From: Leptolinea sp964397625
GTDB taxonomy: Bacteria; Chloroflexota; Anaerolineae; Anaerolineales; Anaerolineaceae
Direction: 5' to 3'
Assembly: GCA_964397625.1 (NCBI GenBank)
Contig: CAYNJT010000027.1
Span: forward strand, 1 to 37,459
Length of the DNA stretch: 37,459 nucleotides
The translations under genes and the position numbers were made by a program. Shown here piece by piece: positions 7,583 to 15,778 of the stretch. A model generated the notes under the pieces. It searched no databases. It was not told where the DNA came from and was given only the letters and a program-made list of their open reading frames with translations. Position 1 is the stretch's first letter. Each line of letters starts with the position of its first letter.

Positions 7583-7610
7583 CCTTATCGGTAATTTTCA
7601 GAAAGGAAGA

Positions 7611-8783
7611 ATGTACCAGAAGAAATTGATCGCGGCGGGTACTGTAATGGCACTTACCCTCCTGGCCTGTCAGTTCTCAACCAGCCTGCCGGCTGCCGGA
7701 GAGAAAACTTCCGCGCCGCTGCCCACCCTGGTTTCCGCAAATCCGGTAACCCTGCCCGTGTCTTCAGTCAACCCCAACTTAACAGCCGATCAGGACCTAT
7801 TGGTGCGGTTGTACGAAGTGGTCAGCCCCGGGGTGGTGCTGATCCAGCAGGTAGGTGATACCGGCAGCGGATTGGGATCGGGGTTTGTGTACAACCCAGA
7901 CGGGTACGTGGTCACCAACTACCATGTTGTGGAAGGGGCCAATGACCTGGAAGTGGATTTCCCCAGCGGGTACAAGGTGCGCGGGAAAGTGGCAGCCACC
8001 GACCTGGATTCAGACCTGGCCGTGATTAAAGTGGAAGCTCCCGCCGATCAATTGCATCCCTTACCTCTGGGCGATTCAGACCTTGTCAAGGTGGGGCAGA
8101 CCGTAGTGGCCATCGGCAACCCGTTCGGTCTGAACAACACCATGACCATGGGCATCGTGTCGGCAAAGGGGCGCACCATGGATTCCCTGCGGCAAACGAA
8201 TGACGGCGGATACTATTCAACCGGCGACATGATCCAGACGGACGCGTCCATCAACCCGGGCAATTCGGGTGGACCTCTGCTTAACCTCAACGGCGAGGTT
8301 ATCGGGTTAAACCGTTCGATTCGTACCACCAACACAAATAATTCCGGAGAACCGGTCAACAGCGGCATCGGGTTTGCCGTTTCAGTCAACATGATCAAAC
8401 GGGTGGTGCCGCATTTGATCCAGAACGGGTCGTATGATTACCCCTACCTGGGTATCTCCACCCCGCCCGGCGGTGATTTGAGCCTGCTGGAACGTGAAGA
8501 ATTGGGCTTAACTACAACCTCCGGCGCGTATCTGATGGACGTAATTGCCGGCGGCCCGGCGGATAAAGCCGGCCTGGTTGGCGGAACCAAACCCACCCGC
8601 ATCCGCAATCTGCTTTCAGGCGGCGATCTGATCGTGGCGGTGGACAACCGTCCGGTGAGGGTGTTTGGCGATCTGATGAGTTATCTAATAACCAACAAAT
8701 CCCCCGGTGATGTGATATCCGTCCGGGTAATTCGAGATCAACAGGAGAAGGAGTTCCAATTGACTCTGGGCAAACGACCCTGA
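7611..8783 (+). CDS. HtrA/DegP-family serine protease, lipoprotein
   Basis: A 390-residue exported protease. The N-terminus is a lipoprotein signal with lipobox LLAC (Cys about residue 20), followed by a Ser/Pro/Thr-rich linker, so it should be membrane-anchored outside the cytoplasm. The trypsin-like domain (about 60-270) contains the triad His105 (TNYHVV), Asp135 (SDLAVIKV) and Ser219 (GNSGGPL). A C-terminal PDZ domain (about 280-385) selects substrates. ATG 7611 is preceded by AAGGA; a longer frame from 7557 overlaps the DnaJ-like gene and would bury the signal. Family members degrade misfolded envelope proteins. It lies between a co-chaperone and an eRF1-like gene, all in the same direction. 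Only one PDZ domain is present, as in DegS-type and many Gram-positive HtrA proteins. Confidence 0.93.
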   Translation: MYQKKLIAAGTVMALTLLACQFSTSLPAAGEKTSAPLPTLVSANPVTLPVSSVNPNLTADQDLLVRLYEVVSPGVVLIQQVGDTGSGLGSGFVYNPDGYVVTNYHVVEGANDLEVDFPSGYKVRGKVAATDLDSDLAVIKVEAPADQLHPLPLGDSDLVKVGQTVVAIGNPFGLNNTMTMGIVSAKGRTMDSLRQTNDGGYYSTGDMIQTDASINPGNSGGPLLNLNGEVIGLNRSIRTTNTNNSGEPVNSGIGFAVSVNMIKRVVPHLIQNGSYDYPYLGISTPPGGDLSLLEREELGLTTTSGAYLMDVIAGGPADKAGLVGGTKPTRIRNLLSGGDLIVAVDNRPVRVFGDLMSYLITNKSPGDVISVRVIRDQQEKEFQLTLGKRP

Positions 8784-8844
8784 CAAAATGGAGTGCACGC
8801 CGCACCCGATACGATCCAACCATCTCATATTAGAGGAGGCTGTC

Positions 8845-9945
8845 ATGTTTACGGACCATCAATTGAAGGAATTGGCAGGCATCACCACCAAATCACCCGC
8901 ATTGACTGTGTACCTGAACACCGATCCTGCCATGGGGAACGCGGAAGCAATCAAACTTCGGCTGCGCACATTGCTGAAAGATGTTGAGCTGGAACAGGAC
9001 GTGGCCGCGGTTCTGGATTATTTCGAAACCCATCACCCCTTCACGGGGCGGGGAATAGCGGTATTTTCAAGCAAGGGGGACGGATTCTTTCGCACCATTT
9101 CACTTGGTGTTCCAGTTCGCGACCTGGTATTTACCGGTGACAGGTTCAGCATAAAGCCGCTGGCCGATATTTTTGATCTGTACGGCGGTTACGGCGTGAT
9201 TTTGGTCGACCGTCAGGGCGCACGCGTGTTCCACTTCCATCTGGGTGAACTGGTTGAGCAGGAAGGCGTGTTAGGCACGCTGGTCAAACATACCAAGCGC
9301 GGCGGCGCCTCGACCATTCCTGGACAACGCGGCGGGACAGCCGGTCAAACCCACTATGAAGATGAAGTAGTGGAACGTAATATGAAAGAGATCGCCGCGT
9401 TCGCCACGCACTTCTTCGAAGAGAAACATATTCGCCGGATTTTGATCGGTGGAACAGATGACACGGTATCGCAGTTCCGATCGCTTCTCCCAAAATCCTG
9501 GCAGAGCCTGATCATCGGCACGTTCCCGATGAGTATGACAGCCACGCACGCCGAGGTTCTCGCGCGCGCCATTCAGGTTGGCCGGGAAGCCGAAGCGGAA
9601 CGCGACCTGAAAATGGTTCGATCCATTCTCGCGCAGGCAGGCAAGGGCGTGGGCGCCGAGATCGGCCTTGAAAAAACCTTGCAGGCTGTATCTCAGAGCC
9701 GCGTGCAGACCCTGGTGGTGACAGAGGGATTCCGGCAGTCGGCGCATCGCTGCACGGGATGCGGCCGGTTGACGGTTCATACCAATCCCCTGTGCAAAGA
9801 CTGCGGCAGCAAGATTGAACCGGTGGATGACGGTGTGGAACTGGCCGTCAACGCGGTGATGCGCTCCGGCGGTGACGTGGAAATCGTGCCAGTCAACCCT
9901 GATTTCACCAAAGCCGGCAACATTGGCGCTTTTCTCAGATATTAA
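8845..9945 (+). CDS. eRF1/Vms1-like release-factor-family protein with zinc ribbon (baeRF type)
   Basis: A 366-residue protein with the layout of bacterial eRF1-family proteins: an N-terminal region, a central Rossmann-like RNase H fold (about 110-230) and an L7Ae/eL30-like domain. The loop between strand segments has KRGGAS... and GGTAGQTHYEDEV, with Gln168 at the place where eRF1 has GGQ and Vms1/acVLRF1 proteins have a GxQ motif that cleaves peptidyl-tRNA. A zinc ribbon C303-x2-C306-x10-C317-x2-C320 follows near the end. ATG 8845 has an excellent ribosome site (GAGGAGG 8833-8839). Known relatives release nascent chains from stalled ribosomes or 60S/50S subunits; the role here is inferred. 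It lies 61 bp after htrA, which suggests a shared stress or quality-control function. Confidence 0.8.
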   Translation: MFTDHQLKELAGITTKSPALTVYLNTDPAMGNAEAIKLRLRTLLKDVELEQDVAAVLDYFETHHPFTGRGIAVFSSKGDGFFRTISLGVPVRDLVFTGDRFSIKPLADIFDLYGGYGVILVDRQGARVFHFHLGELVEQEGVLGTLVKHTKRGGASTIPGQRGGTAGQTHYEDEVVERNMKEIAAFATHFFEEKHIRRILIGGTDDTVSQFRSLLPKSWQSLIIGTFPMSMTATHAEVLARAIQVGREAEAERDLKMVRSILAQAGKGVGAEIGLEKTLQAVSQSRVQTLVVTEGFRQSAHRCTGCGRLTVHTNPLCKDCGSKIEPVDDGVELAVNAVMRSGGDVEIVPVNPDFTKAGNIGAFLRY

Positions 9946-10039
9946 GAAACATCTGGCATAGGTAAATAACGACTGCCGAAAAAAACCGTATATTCTGATG
10001 GTTTAAATACATAACAATTCAGTTGAGTAAAAACAATTT

Positions 10040-10064
10040 GCCTGCCGGAAACCACCCGGCAGGC
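10040..10064. terminator. Convergent-gene terminator hairpin
   Basis: Perfect 9-bp stem GCCTGCCGG / CCGGCAGGC with a 7-nt loop, flanked by AAAAACAATTT on the left and ATTTGAATTT on the right. It lies between the convergent eRF1-like gene and the M23 peptidase gene and could serve both strands, although neither U tract is long. Confidence 0.7.
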
Positions 10065-10102
10065 ATTTGAATTTAATCAAATCTTGCATTATGCACGAGA
10101 TT

Positions 10103-10807
10103 TCAAGATGAGGAACAGCCCGGAATTTCGCCTTTTTGCCGGTCTTTGTTCAAGTTGAACCCGAAATACGGTGACGGATCAATCGTATTACCAATCTCCA
10201 GTTCATTCCTGAACGTCCCGCTGCCGTCGTCTTTCACAATGGACAGGTGCAAATGCACTCCTGTCGGGTTGCCAGGCGTACCGGAGTAATTCCCCATGCG
10301 TCCCAGCAATGTGCCTGCTTTGACAAACTTTTCTTTTGTGCCGGGTGGAAAAGCGCCATCCACAAGCGGTGTGCCGTCGGGCATGGCCATATGCGTGTAA
10401 TACACCCAGATCTGCCTGCCGGGCTGCAGAGGATCTTCGGGTACGCGGATGATGACGGTGGATTTCCAATCCGCCAGCCGGGTCAGGTAGCCATCATACG
10501 CGGCAAATATCTCTGTTCTGCCTGGTTCCGTTCCACTGAAAATATCAATCCCCTGGTGATGGTGTCCAATCTGCCAGGAGTCATTCCAAAGGAAACCGAT
10601 AAAGCCATCGGTTGGCATCATAAACGGAGCGGTCCCACACCGGCTGCCGGCTTTGATGATCCAATCCGAATGGTCCTGCGGATTATTGATAAAGCTCATC
10701 ACCCGTAAAGAGTTCCCGGCATAATGGCGGTATCGGTATAAAAAATATCCGCCTGCCGCGCCGATGGCAACCACCGCCGCCAGAAAAACTTTCGTGCCGG
10801 TCTTCAT
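10103..10807 (-). CDS. M23-family peptidase, membrane-anchored
   Basis: A 234-residue protein with an N-terminal membrane helix (about 7-24) and a lysostaphin-type M23 domain. The metal ligands are visible: His84 and Asp88 in HHHQGIDI and the HLH motif at about 185-187 (GVHLHLSI), with a further conserved His at about 139 (YYTHM). M23 enzymes cut peptidoglycan cross-bridges or other glycine-containing peptides. It starts inside the end of miaB (ATG 10805-10807 overlapping TGA 10804-10806), so it is probably translated by coupling with miaB. Two Cys (about 57 and 231) might form a disulphide. The C-terminal GCSSS is not a lipobox. Unlike the two other M23 proteins in this window it has no LysM domain. 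Confidence 0.88.
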   Translation of the reverse strand: MKTGTKVFLAAVVAIGAAGGYFLYRYRHYAGNSLRVMSFINNPQDHSDWIIKAGSRCGTAPFMMPTDGFIGFLWNDSWQIGHHHQGIDIFSGTEPGRTEIFAAYDGYLTRLADWKSTVIIRVPEDPLQPGRQIWVYYTHMAMPDGTPLVDGAFPPGTKEKFVKAGTLLGRMGNYSGTPGNPTGVHLHLSIVKDDGSGTFRNELEIGNTIDPSPYFGFNLNKDRQKGEIPGCSSS

Positions 10808-12138
10808 TCTGTCCTTACGCTTCCCACAGGGAGGCGTGACTGCATGGACCAGGGACCCGTCCAGGTGATTTGCACCGGAAGCACCTTCCCGCGCAGGTCA
10901 TTATCGCTTTCCAGAAAGACCAGCTTATTGGTCGCCGTTCTGCCGCGCCAGCGGGTTTTTACTTTTTCTTCAAACAATACGGGCACAGTCTGCCCAAGAT
11001 AGCGGGCATGGATCTCCGCGGCAATTTTTTCCTGCAAGTCTTCCAGCAGGCGGAAACGCCGCATTTTTTCTTCTGCAGGAACATCATCGGCCATGCGTCT
11101 CGCTGAGACCGTCCCTTCGCGGGGTGAATAACGCGCCAGGTGAGCCACGTCCATTTTCAGGTCAGCCAGCAGGTCATACGTGTGCTGGAATTGTGCGTCT
11201 GTTTCGCCGGGGAAGCCAACGATGATATCCGTGGCAATGGATACGCCGGGGATAACGTTACGCAATTTCTCCACCAGCCGGCGGTATTGTTCGGCAGTGT
11301 AACCACGTTTCATGTTGGCCAGAACTTCATCATCACCGGCTTGAATGGGCACTTCAATGTGCGGGCAAACCTTATCCAGTCTGGCCACCGCGTCCAGCAA
11401 CTCGTCGGTCATCCAGTTGGGGTGTGAAGTTAAAAAGCGAATTCGCTCCAACCCTTCGATAGTATTCAACTCGGTCAACAAGCCGGTCAGGTTGGGTAAT
11501 GAAGGATCATCCAATCCGTAGCGGTCAACTATCTGTCCGAGCAGGGTGATCTCTTTAACCCCCTGGCGAACCAATGAGCGGGCTTCTTTGAGGATGTCCG
11601 CCGCCGGACGGCTGCGCTCCACCCCGCGCCGGTAGGGAATGATGCAATACGTACAGGCGTGTGAACATCCCAAAACCACCGGGATATGCGCGGATACCAG
11701 TTTTTCGTGCTCAGCCTCGGGCAGCGGCAGGTCCTCGTCCATCCAGGCGTTGCGCCGGCGAGTGTCATCTTCCATACGGCCGCGAACTTCATTCTGCGTC
11801 AGGTAGGCCAGCAGTGGGCCGGCATCAGAAGGCGGGGAAAACACATCCACAAAGGGGAAACGTTCGCGCAATTTATCCGGTGGGCGAATTCCAACCAGGC
11901 AGCCCATCAGGTTAATCACCAGGTTGGGGTTGGCTTTTTTCAATGGCGCCAGCGAATTAAGGCGTCCATAGGCTTTGTTTTCGGCCGATTGCCTGACAAC
12001 ACAGGTATTCAAAACAATGACAGAGGCTTCGTCTGGCTTTGTGGTGGCGGTGTAGCCCAGGCTTTCCAGTCCAGATGAAACGCGCTGGGAGTCGGCCACA
12101 TTCATCTGGCAGCCTTCCGTCCAAACATAATATTTCAT
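10804..12138 (-). CDS. miaB: tRNA-2-methylthio-N6-dimethylallyladenosine synthase
   Basis: A 444-residue methylthiotransferase that converts i6A37 to ms2i6A37 in tRNAs reading UNN codons. The N-terminal UPF0004 domain has the three cluster-binding Cys10, Cys46 and Cys80. The radical-SAM domain has the CxxxCxxC motif in GCSHACTYCIIPYRRG, near residues 158-165, and a TRAM RNA-binding domain closes the protein (about 375-440). The motif set and length match MiaB; MtaB and RimO are less likely because of the CIIPYRRGVERSR stretch. LLGQIVDRYG replaces the common LLGQNVNSYG, a mild variation. A TATAAT box lies only 7 nt before ATG 12138, implying a leaderless or nearly leaderless mRNA. The M23 peptidase gene overlaps its end by 4 bp. 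Confidence 0.95.
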   Translation of the reverse strand: MKYYVWTEGCQMNVADSQRVSSGLESLGYTATTKPDEASVIVLNTCVVRQSAENKAYGRLNSLAPLKKANPNLVINLMGCLVGIRPPDKLRERFPFVDVFSPPSDAGPLLAYLTQNEVRGRMEDDTRRRNAWMDEDLPLPEAEHEKLVSAHIPVVLGCSHACTYCIIPYRRGVERSRPAADILKEARSLVRQGVKEITLLGQIVDRYGLDDPSLPNLTGLLTELNTIEGLERIRFLTSHPNWMTDELLDAVARLDKVCPHIEVPIQAGDDEVLANMKRGYTAEQYRRLVEKLRNVIPGVSIATDIIVGFPGETDAQFQHTYDLLADLKMDVAHLARYSPREGTVSARRMADDVPAEEKMRRFRLLEDLQEKIAAEIHARYLGQTVPVLFEEKVKTRWRGRTATNKLVFLESDNDLRGKVLPVQITWTGPWSMQSRLPVGSVRTE

Positions 12139-12145
12139 GGGGGCG

Positions 12146-12151
12146 ATTATA
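12146..12151 (-). promoter_or_regulatory. -10 box of miaB, leaderless type
   Basis: TATAAT on the minus strand lies 7 nt upstream of the miaB ATG, so transcription would start at or next to the A of the start codon. No Shine-Dalgarno sequence is present. The -35 position (TGAAAA, spacer 17) is poor. Confidence 0.55.
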
Positions 12152-12211
12152 ACAAAGAAACCGGATGCTTTTCATCCAATTTACACCAAACATATCCGTT
12201 TTATGTTAGGG

Positions 12212-12217
12212 TACAAT
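12212..12217 (+). promoter_or_regulatory. -10 box of the C39 peptidase gene, leaderless type
   Basis: TACAAT lies 6 nt before ATG 12224 and there is no ribosome site, so the transcript may begin at the start codon. It is divergent from the miaB box about 60 bp away. Confidence 0.5.
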
Positions 12218-12223
12218 TCTCAA

Positions 12224-13498
12224 ATGAAATTTAAACCGCAGCGCTCTTCGGTTCTGCCGCCCCTGTTAACTGGTGCGTTAGGCTTTATCGGTGTACTCCT
12301 GATTGCCTTTCTCATTTTCCAGATTCCGTACATCAACCGTCGACTTGGCTGGAGGGTGGAATATGCCGGTATTTATCTGAAGGGAATGGTCAATCCGGTG
12401 CCGCCCATGCCCACACCTGCCACTGTAGGCACTCTGGCCATGCTGCAGGACACGCCGACACCCATTCCGGTTACAGCCACCCGGGTGAACGCCTCGCAGA
12501 CAGTCACTCCAACCACCGCACCATCTCCCACGCCAACGGCCATCCCCGCCATGATCCGCCTGCCTTCACCGGCCTATGAAAAGGAAGACCTGAACAACTG
12601 CGGTCCGGCTTCACTGGCCATGAACCTGAAGTTCTTTGGCTGGCAGGGCGACCAGTTCACCATTTCGGAAGTGATTAAACCCATTACCGGCGATCGCAAT
12701 GTGAATGTGGAAGAGTTGCAATACTATGTCCGCAACTACGCCGGTTACCTCAAGACTGAGTACCGTGTTGGCGGAACCATCCAGCGTCTGAAACAGATCC
12801 TGGCCACGGGTATCCCGGTGATGATTGAAGAAGGCTACACCATTGATAAAAATTACTGGCCGAATGACGACCGCTGGGCCGGGCATTACCTGCTGATTAA
12901 CGGCTATGATGATGCCACCGGGACCTTCCTCACCCAGGATGTGTTTGCCGGACCGGATGTGCAGGTTAAATATGGTGATCTTGATAAACGCTGGCAGAGC
13001 TTTAACCGGGTCTACATCCTGGTATATCCAGCTGAAAAAGAAGAAGAACTCAAACAGTTAATAGGGGATGATTGGGACATGGATATCAACCGCAAGAAAG
13101 CCCTGGAAACCGCGCGGGAAGAAACAAAAGCTGATCCAACCAACGCGTTTACCTGGTTTAATCTGGGTTCCAATCTGGTGTACTTTGACCGGTATGAAGA
13201 AGCCGCCATCGCCTATGACCAGGCACGCAAGATCGGCCTTCCCCAGCGCATGCTCCGTTATCAATTCGGGCCGTTCATGGCATACTTCCATTCATTGCGT
13301 ACAGAAGATTTGCAAATCATTACCGAAAACGCGCTTAAGCGAACGCCCAACTCGGAAGAAGCTCTGCTATGGGAAGGCTGGGCGCAATATCGGTTGGGGC
13401 ACAAATCCGTTGCGTTGGAATATTTCCAGAAAGCCCTGGATGCCCGCCCCGGCTATGCCGACGCGGAATACGCGCTGAATTACGTCCGCCAGAATTAG
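12224..13498 (+). CDS. C39-like cysteine peptidase with C-terminal TPR repeats, membrane-anchored
   Basis: A 424-residue protein. It has an N-terminal membrane helix (about 15-35), a Thr/Pro-rich linker (about 60-110) and a papain-like C39_2 domain (about 115-270) with Cys126 in NNCGPASLAM, His221 in WAGHYLLING and Asp229 in YDD. Several TPR repeats follow (about 300-420, e.g. AFTWFNLGSNLVYFDRYEEA and ALDARPGYADAEYA). C39-like folds cleave double-glycine leaders or other peptides; here there is no ABC transporter domain or neighbour, so the substrate is unknown. The anchor and linker place the enzyme outside the membrane. ATG 12224 (MKFKPQ) was chosen because the putative -10 box lies 6 nt upstream; the frame is open further back to 12137. 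The next gene follows after 32 bp but has its own TATAAT. Confidence 0.85.
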   Translation: MKFKPQRSSVLPPLLTGALGFIGVLLIAFLIFQIPYINRRLGWRVEYAGIYLKGMVNPVPPMPTPATVGTLAMLQDTPTPIPVTATRVNASQTVTPTTAPSPTPTAIPAMIRLPSPAYEKEDLNNCGPASLAMNLKFFGWQGDQFTISEVIKPITGDRNVNVEELQYYVRNYAGYLKTEYRVGGTIQRLKQILATGIPVMIEEGYTIDKNYWPNDDRWAGHYLLINGYDDATGTFLTQDVFAGPDVQVKYGDLDKRWQSFNRVYILVYPAEKEEELKQLIGDDWDMDINRKKALETAREETKADPTNAFTWFNLGSNLVYFDRYEEAAIAYDQARKIGLPQRMLRYQFGPFMAYFHSLRTEDLQIITENALKRTPNSEEALLWEGWAQYRLGHKSVALEYFQKALDARPGYADAEYALNYVRQN

Positions 13499-13506
13499 CT
13501 CTCCGG

Positions 13507-13512
13507 TATAAT
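13507..13512 (+). promoter_or_regulatory. -10 box upstream of the HEYTH metalloprotease gene
   Basis: Perfect TATAAT preceded by GG, lying between the stop at 13498 and ATG 13531. The leader would be only about 10-12 nt. No good Shine-Dalgarno sequence is seen (GGTAAC only). Confidence 0.5.
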
Positions 13513-13530
13513 CGCGTGCTGGTAACACAC

Positions 13531-14943
13531 ATGAATAAGAAAGTCATTCTCTCCTTTTTGCTGCTTCTGGTCATCTGCGTGGCAGGAACGTCTGCCATCA
13601 TGGTTGGATTGTTTATCGCAACACAGACAGTCTCCAACCCGTCTCAAGCGGGGGAACCATCAATATCGCTTGACTTTACACTCCCTTCTAATCCGTCCAA
13701 CAGCGCGGAAAGTGTTCAACCCTCCGCGAATATTTCTGCAGACCAGGCCAGTGAAATGGATGCCATCCAGCGGCAGGTTATCAGTTTACGCGGTTTGACG
13801 CCAAAACAAGCTGTGATTCGCGACCTGTTAACCACAGATGAATTGAAACAAAAGGTGGAAACCGATTTTTTTAAAGACTATACCGCGCAGGATGCCGCGG
13901 ATGACAGTCTGCTTTTGCAAACGTTGGGTTTGCTGCCACAGGGATTTGACCTGCTCGATTTTTATGAAAAATTGTACGCGGAACAAATCGCCGGTTTTTA
14001 TGACAGCAAGACCAAGGAAATGTACGTGGTGGATCGGGGTACCTTCGGGGGTACCGAACGCATGACCTACGCCCATGAATACACGCATACTTTGCAGGAC
14101 CAGAATTACGACCTTCAAAACGGACTGAAACTCAATAACAAGAATTGTCGCAAAGAGCCGGAGTATTGTTCCGCCGTATCCGCCTTGGTGGAAGGCGACG
14201 CGTCTTTCACAGAACAAAAATGGCTTTTCAGTTATTCATCAAAGAACGACAAAGCCGACCTGCAGGATTTCGCCGGCTCCTTTTCCAGCCCGGTGTTCGA
14301 TTCGTCACCGCGCTACATGCAAAAGGATTTTCTCTTCCCATACAAACAGGGGCTGGAGTTCGTTTATTCTTTGAATGACCTTGGCGGATACGCACTCGTT
14401 GATCAAGCCTATAAGAACCCTCCCATATCCACTGAACAGATCTTGCACCCCGAAAAGTATCCTTCAGAAAAATATGACGAAGTTACACTTCCATACCTGA
14501 CCACGTTGCTGCCGGGTAATTGGTCACAGGTGAACGAAAATGTACTGGGGGAATGGTATTCCTACCTGGTGCTGGCACAGGCTCATGATGAAAAATTCAG
14601 TCTACCCGATTCAACAGCCCACGCCGCAGCCGCAGGCTGGAACGGAGACCGCTACGCGCTTTACCGCAATGAACGGGATGGGGCGATTGTGTTCGTGCTG
14701 CGTTCCCGCTGGGACCAGCCAGAGGATGCCATTGAATTCTTCAATGCTTTTCGGCAATATGGTCTGAGACGTTGGGGAAAGCACGTTTCAGAAGAAAAAT
14801 ATATGACCCTGTGGGAATCTCCCGAAACTGGTTCAGTGAGTGTGCGGTTGAAGGACTCAGAGACCCTTTGGATCATTTCACCGGACCGGGAAATACAGAA
14901 CATCCTTTTAAAAGCAATGCCCGATTTCAACACCAACCCCTGA
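13531..14943 (+). CDS. Exported zinc metalloprotease-like protein with HEYTH motif
   Basis: A 470-residue protein with an N-terminal hydrophobic segment (about 5-28) that acts as signal peptide or anchor, a Ser/Asn/Pro-rich linker and a large extracytoplasmic domain. HEYTH at 182-186 matches the HExxH zincin motif; downstream acidic candidates for the third ligand include the Glu in ALVEGDA. I do not recognise the exact peptidase family; many Chloroflexota genomes carry similar hypothetical proteins, but that is memory, not a search. ATG 13531 follows the TATAAT at 13507. The HAD phosphatase gene starts 8 bp after the stop, so the two are likely cotranscribed. Two Cys near residues 207 and 213 may form a disulphide. 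Confidence 0.75.
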   Translation: MNKKVILSFLLLLVICVAGTSAIMVGLFIATQTVSNPSQAGEPSISLDFTLPSNPSNSAESVQPSANISADQASEMDAIQRQVISLRGLTPKQAVIRDLLTTDELKQKVETDFFKDYTAQDAADDSLLLQTLGLLPQGFDLLDFYEKLYAEQIAGFYDSKTKEMYVVDRGTFGGTERMTYAHEYTHTLQDQNYDLQNGLKLNNKNCRKEPEYCSAVSALVEGDASFTEQKWLFSYSSKNDKADLQDFAGSFSSPVFDSSPRYMQKDFLFPYKQGLEFVYSLNDLGGYALVDQAYKNPPISTEQILHPEKYPSEKYDEVTLPYLTTLLPGNWSQVNENVLGEWYSYLVLAQAHDEKFSLPDSTAHAAAAGWNGDRYALYRNERDGAIVFVLRSRWDQPEDAIEFFNAFRQYGLRRWGKHVSEEKYMTLWESPETGSVSVRLKDSETLWIISPDREIQNILLKAMPDFNTNP

Positions 14944-14951
14944 GGTTAACT

Positions 14952-15647
14952 ATGTCATTGGATGTCCACATGATCCGCGCCATTTGCTTTGATATTGACG
15001 GTACCTTGAGCGATACCGATGATTTATGGCTACAGAAAGCCCTGCCTTTTGTTCGTCCCTTTCGACATATCTTCCCAAAAATGAATCCAGATCGCGCCGC
15101 CCGCCGGTTGATCATGGAACTCGAGACCCCGGGTAACAATTTGTATTACCTCCTCGACCGGCTTGGTCTGGATGGCTTTGCCGGCCGTATATACAACTGG
15201 ATCACCAAATCCATCCTTCATCCAAAAAAGAAATTTTTTAAAGAGGTTCCTGGAACAACCGAATTGATCGAGACGCTGGTGCAACATTTTCCACTTGCCG
15301 TCGTCAGTTCCCGCGATCGGGCTGGAACGATGGGTTTTCTTGAGTCTTTTAATCTACACCCGCATTTCAAGGCTATCGCCACATCACAAACATGCGAGTT
15401 CACGAAACCTTTTCCCCACCCGCTTATTTGGGCGGCAAAGCAGATGGGAGTTGACCCCTTCCACTGCCTGATGGTGGGCGATACGGTGGTGGATATTAAA
15501 GCCGGTAAAGCCGCCGGCGCGCAGACCGTGGGAGTGTTGTGCGGCTTTGGAGAAGAAGAGGAATTGCGCCGGGCAGGCGCGGATATGATCATCAACAGCC
15601 CGGTGGAATTGCTTGATGTATTTAATCTGCAAAAAAGGGGTAATTAA
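14952..15647 (+). CDS. HAD-superfamily hydrolase (phosphoglycolate phosphatase-like)
   Basis: A 231-residue HAD enzyme. Motif I is FDIDGT with nucleophile Asp14 and acid/base Asp16. Motif II is VVSSRD (about 117), motif III the Lys in FTKPFPHP (about 155), and motif IV is MVGDTVVDIKAG (about 177). The helical cap between motifs I and II fits subfamily IA, like phosphoglycolate phosphatase or PpaX/pyrophosphatase. The substrate cannot be told from sequence. ATG 14952 was chosen; a longer frame overlaps the upstream gene. It follows the metalloprotease with an 8-bp gap. Downstream 130 bp hold a promoter for the LysM-M23 gene. Confidence 0.88.
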   Translation: MSLDVHMIRAICFDIDGTLSDTDDLWLQKALPFVRPFRHIFPKMNPDRAARRLIMELETPGNNLYYLLDRLGLDGFAGRIYNWITKSILHPKKKFFKEVPGTTELIETLVQHFPLAVVSSRDRAGTMGFLESFNLHPHFKAIATSQTCEFTKPFPHPLIWAAKQMGVDPFHCLMVGDTVVDIKAGKAAGAQTVGVLCGFGEEEELRRAGADMIINSPVELLDVFNLQKRGN

Positions 15648-15725
15648 CAAGTTTAATATCTTGAAACAGCCATTACTTGAAAAAACAGTTATTATTCTTT
15701 GACTGTTAATCCTCATGGCCACGGC

Positions 15726-15754
15726 TTGACTGTCATTTTTCCCCATGTTATGAT
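15726..15754 (+). promoter_or_regulatory. Sigma70-type promoter of the LysM-M23 gene
   Basis: TTGACT (15726-15731), 17-bp spacer, TATGAT (15749-15754). The start would be about 15761, leaving a short leader before AAGAAGG and ATG 15779. This is one of the clearest two-box promoters in the window. Confidence 0.75.
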
Positions 15755-15778
15755 GCCATAACTTATTAAGAAGGCCGA

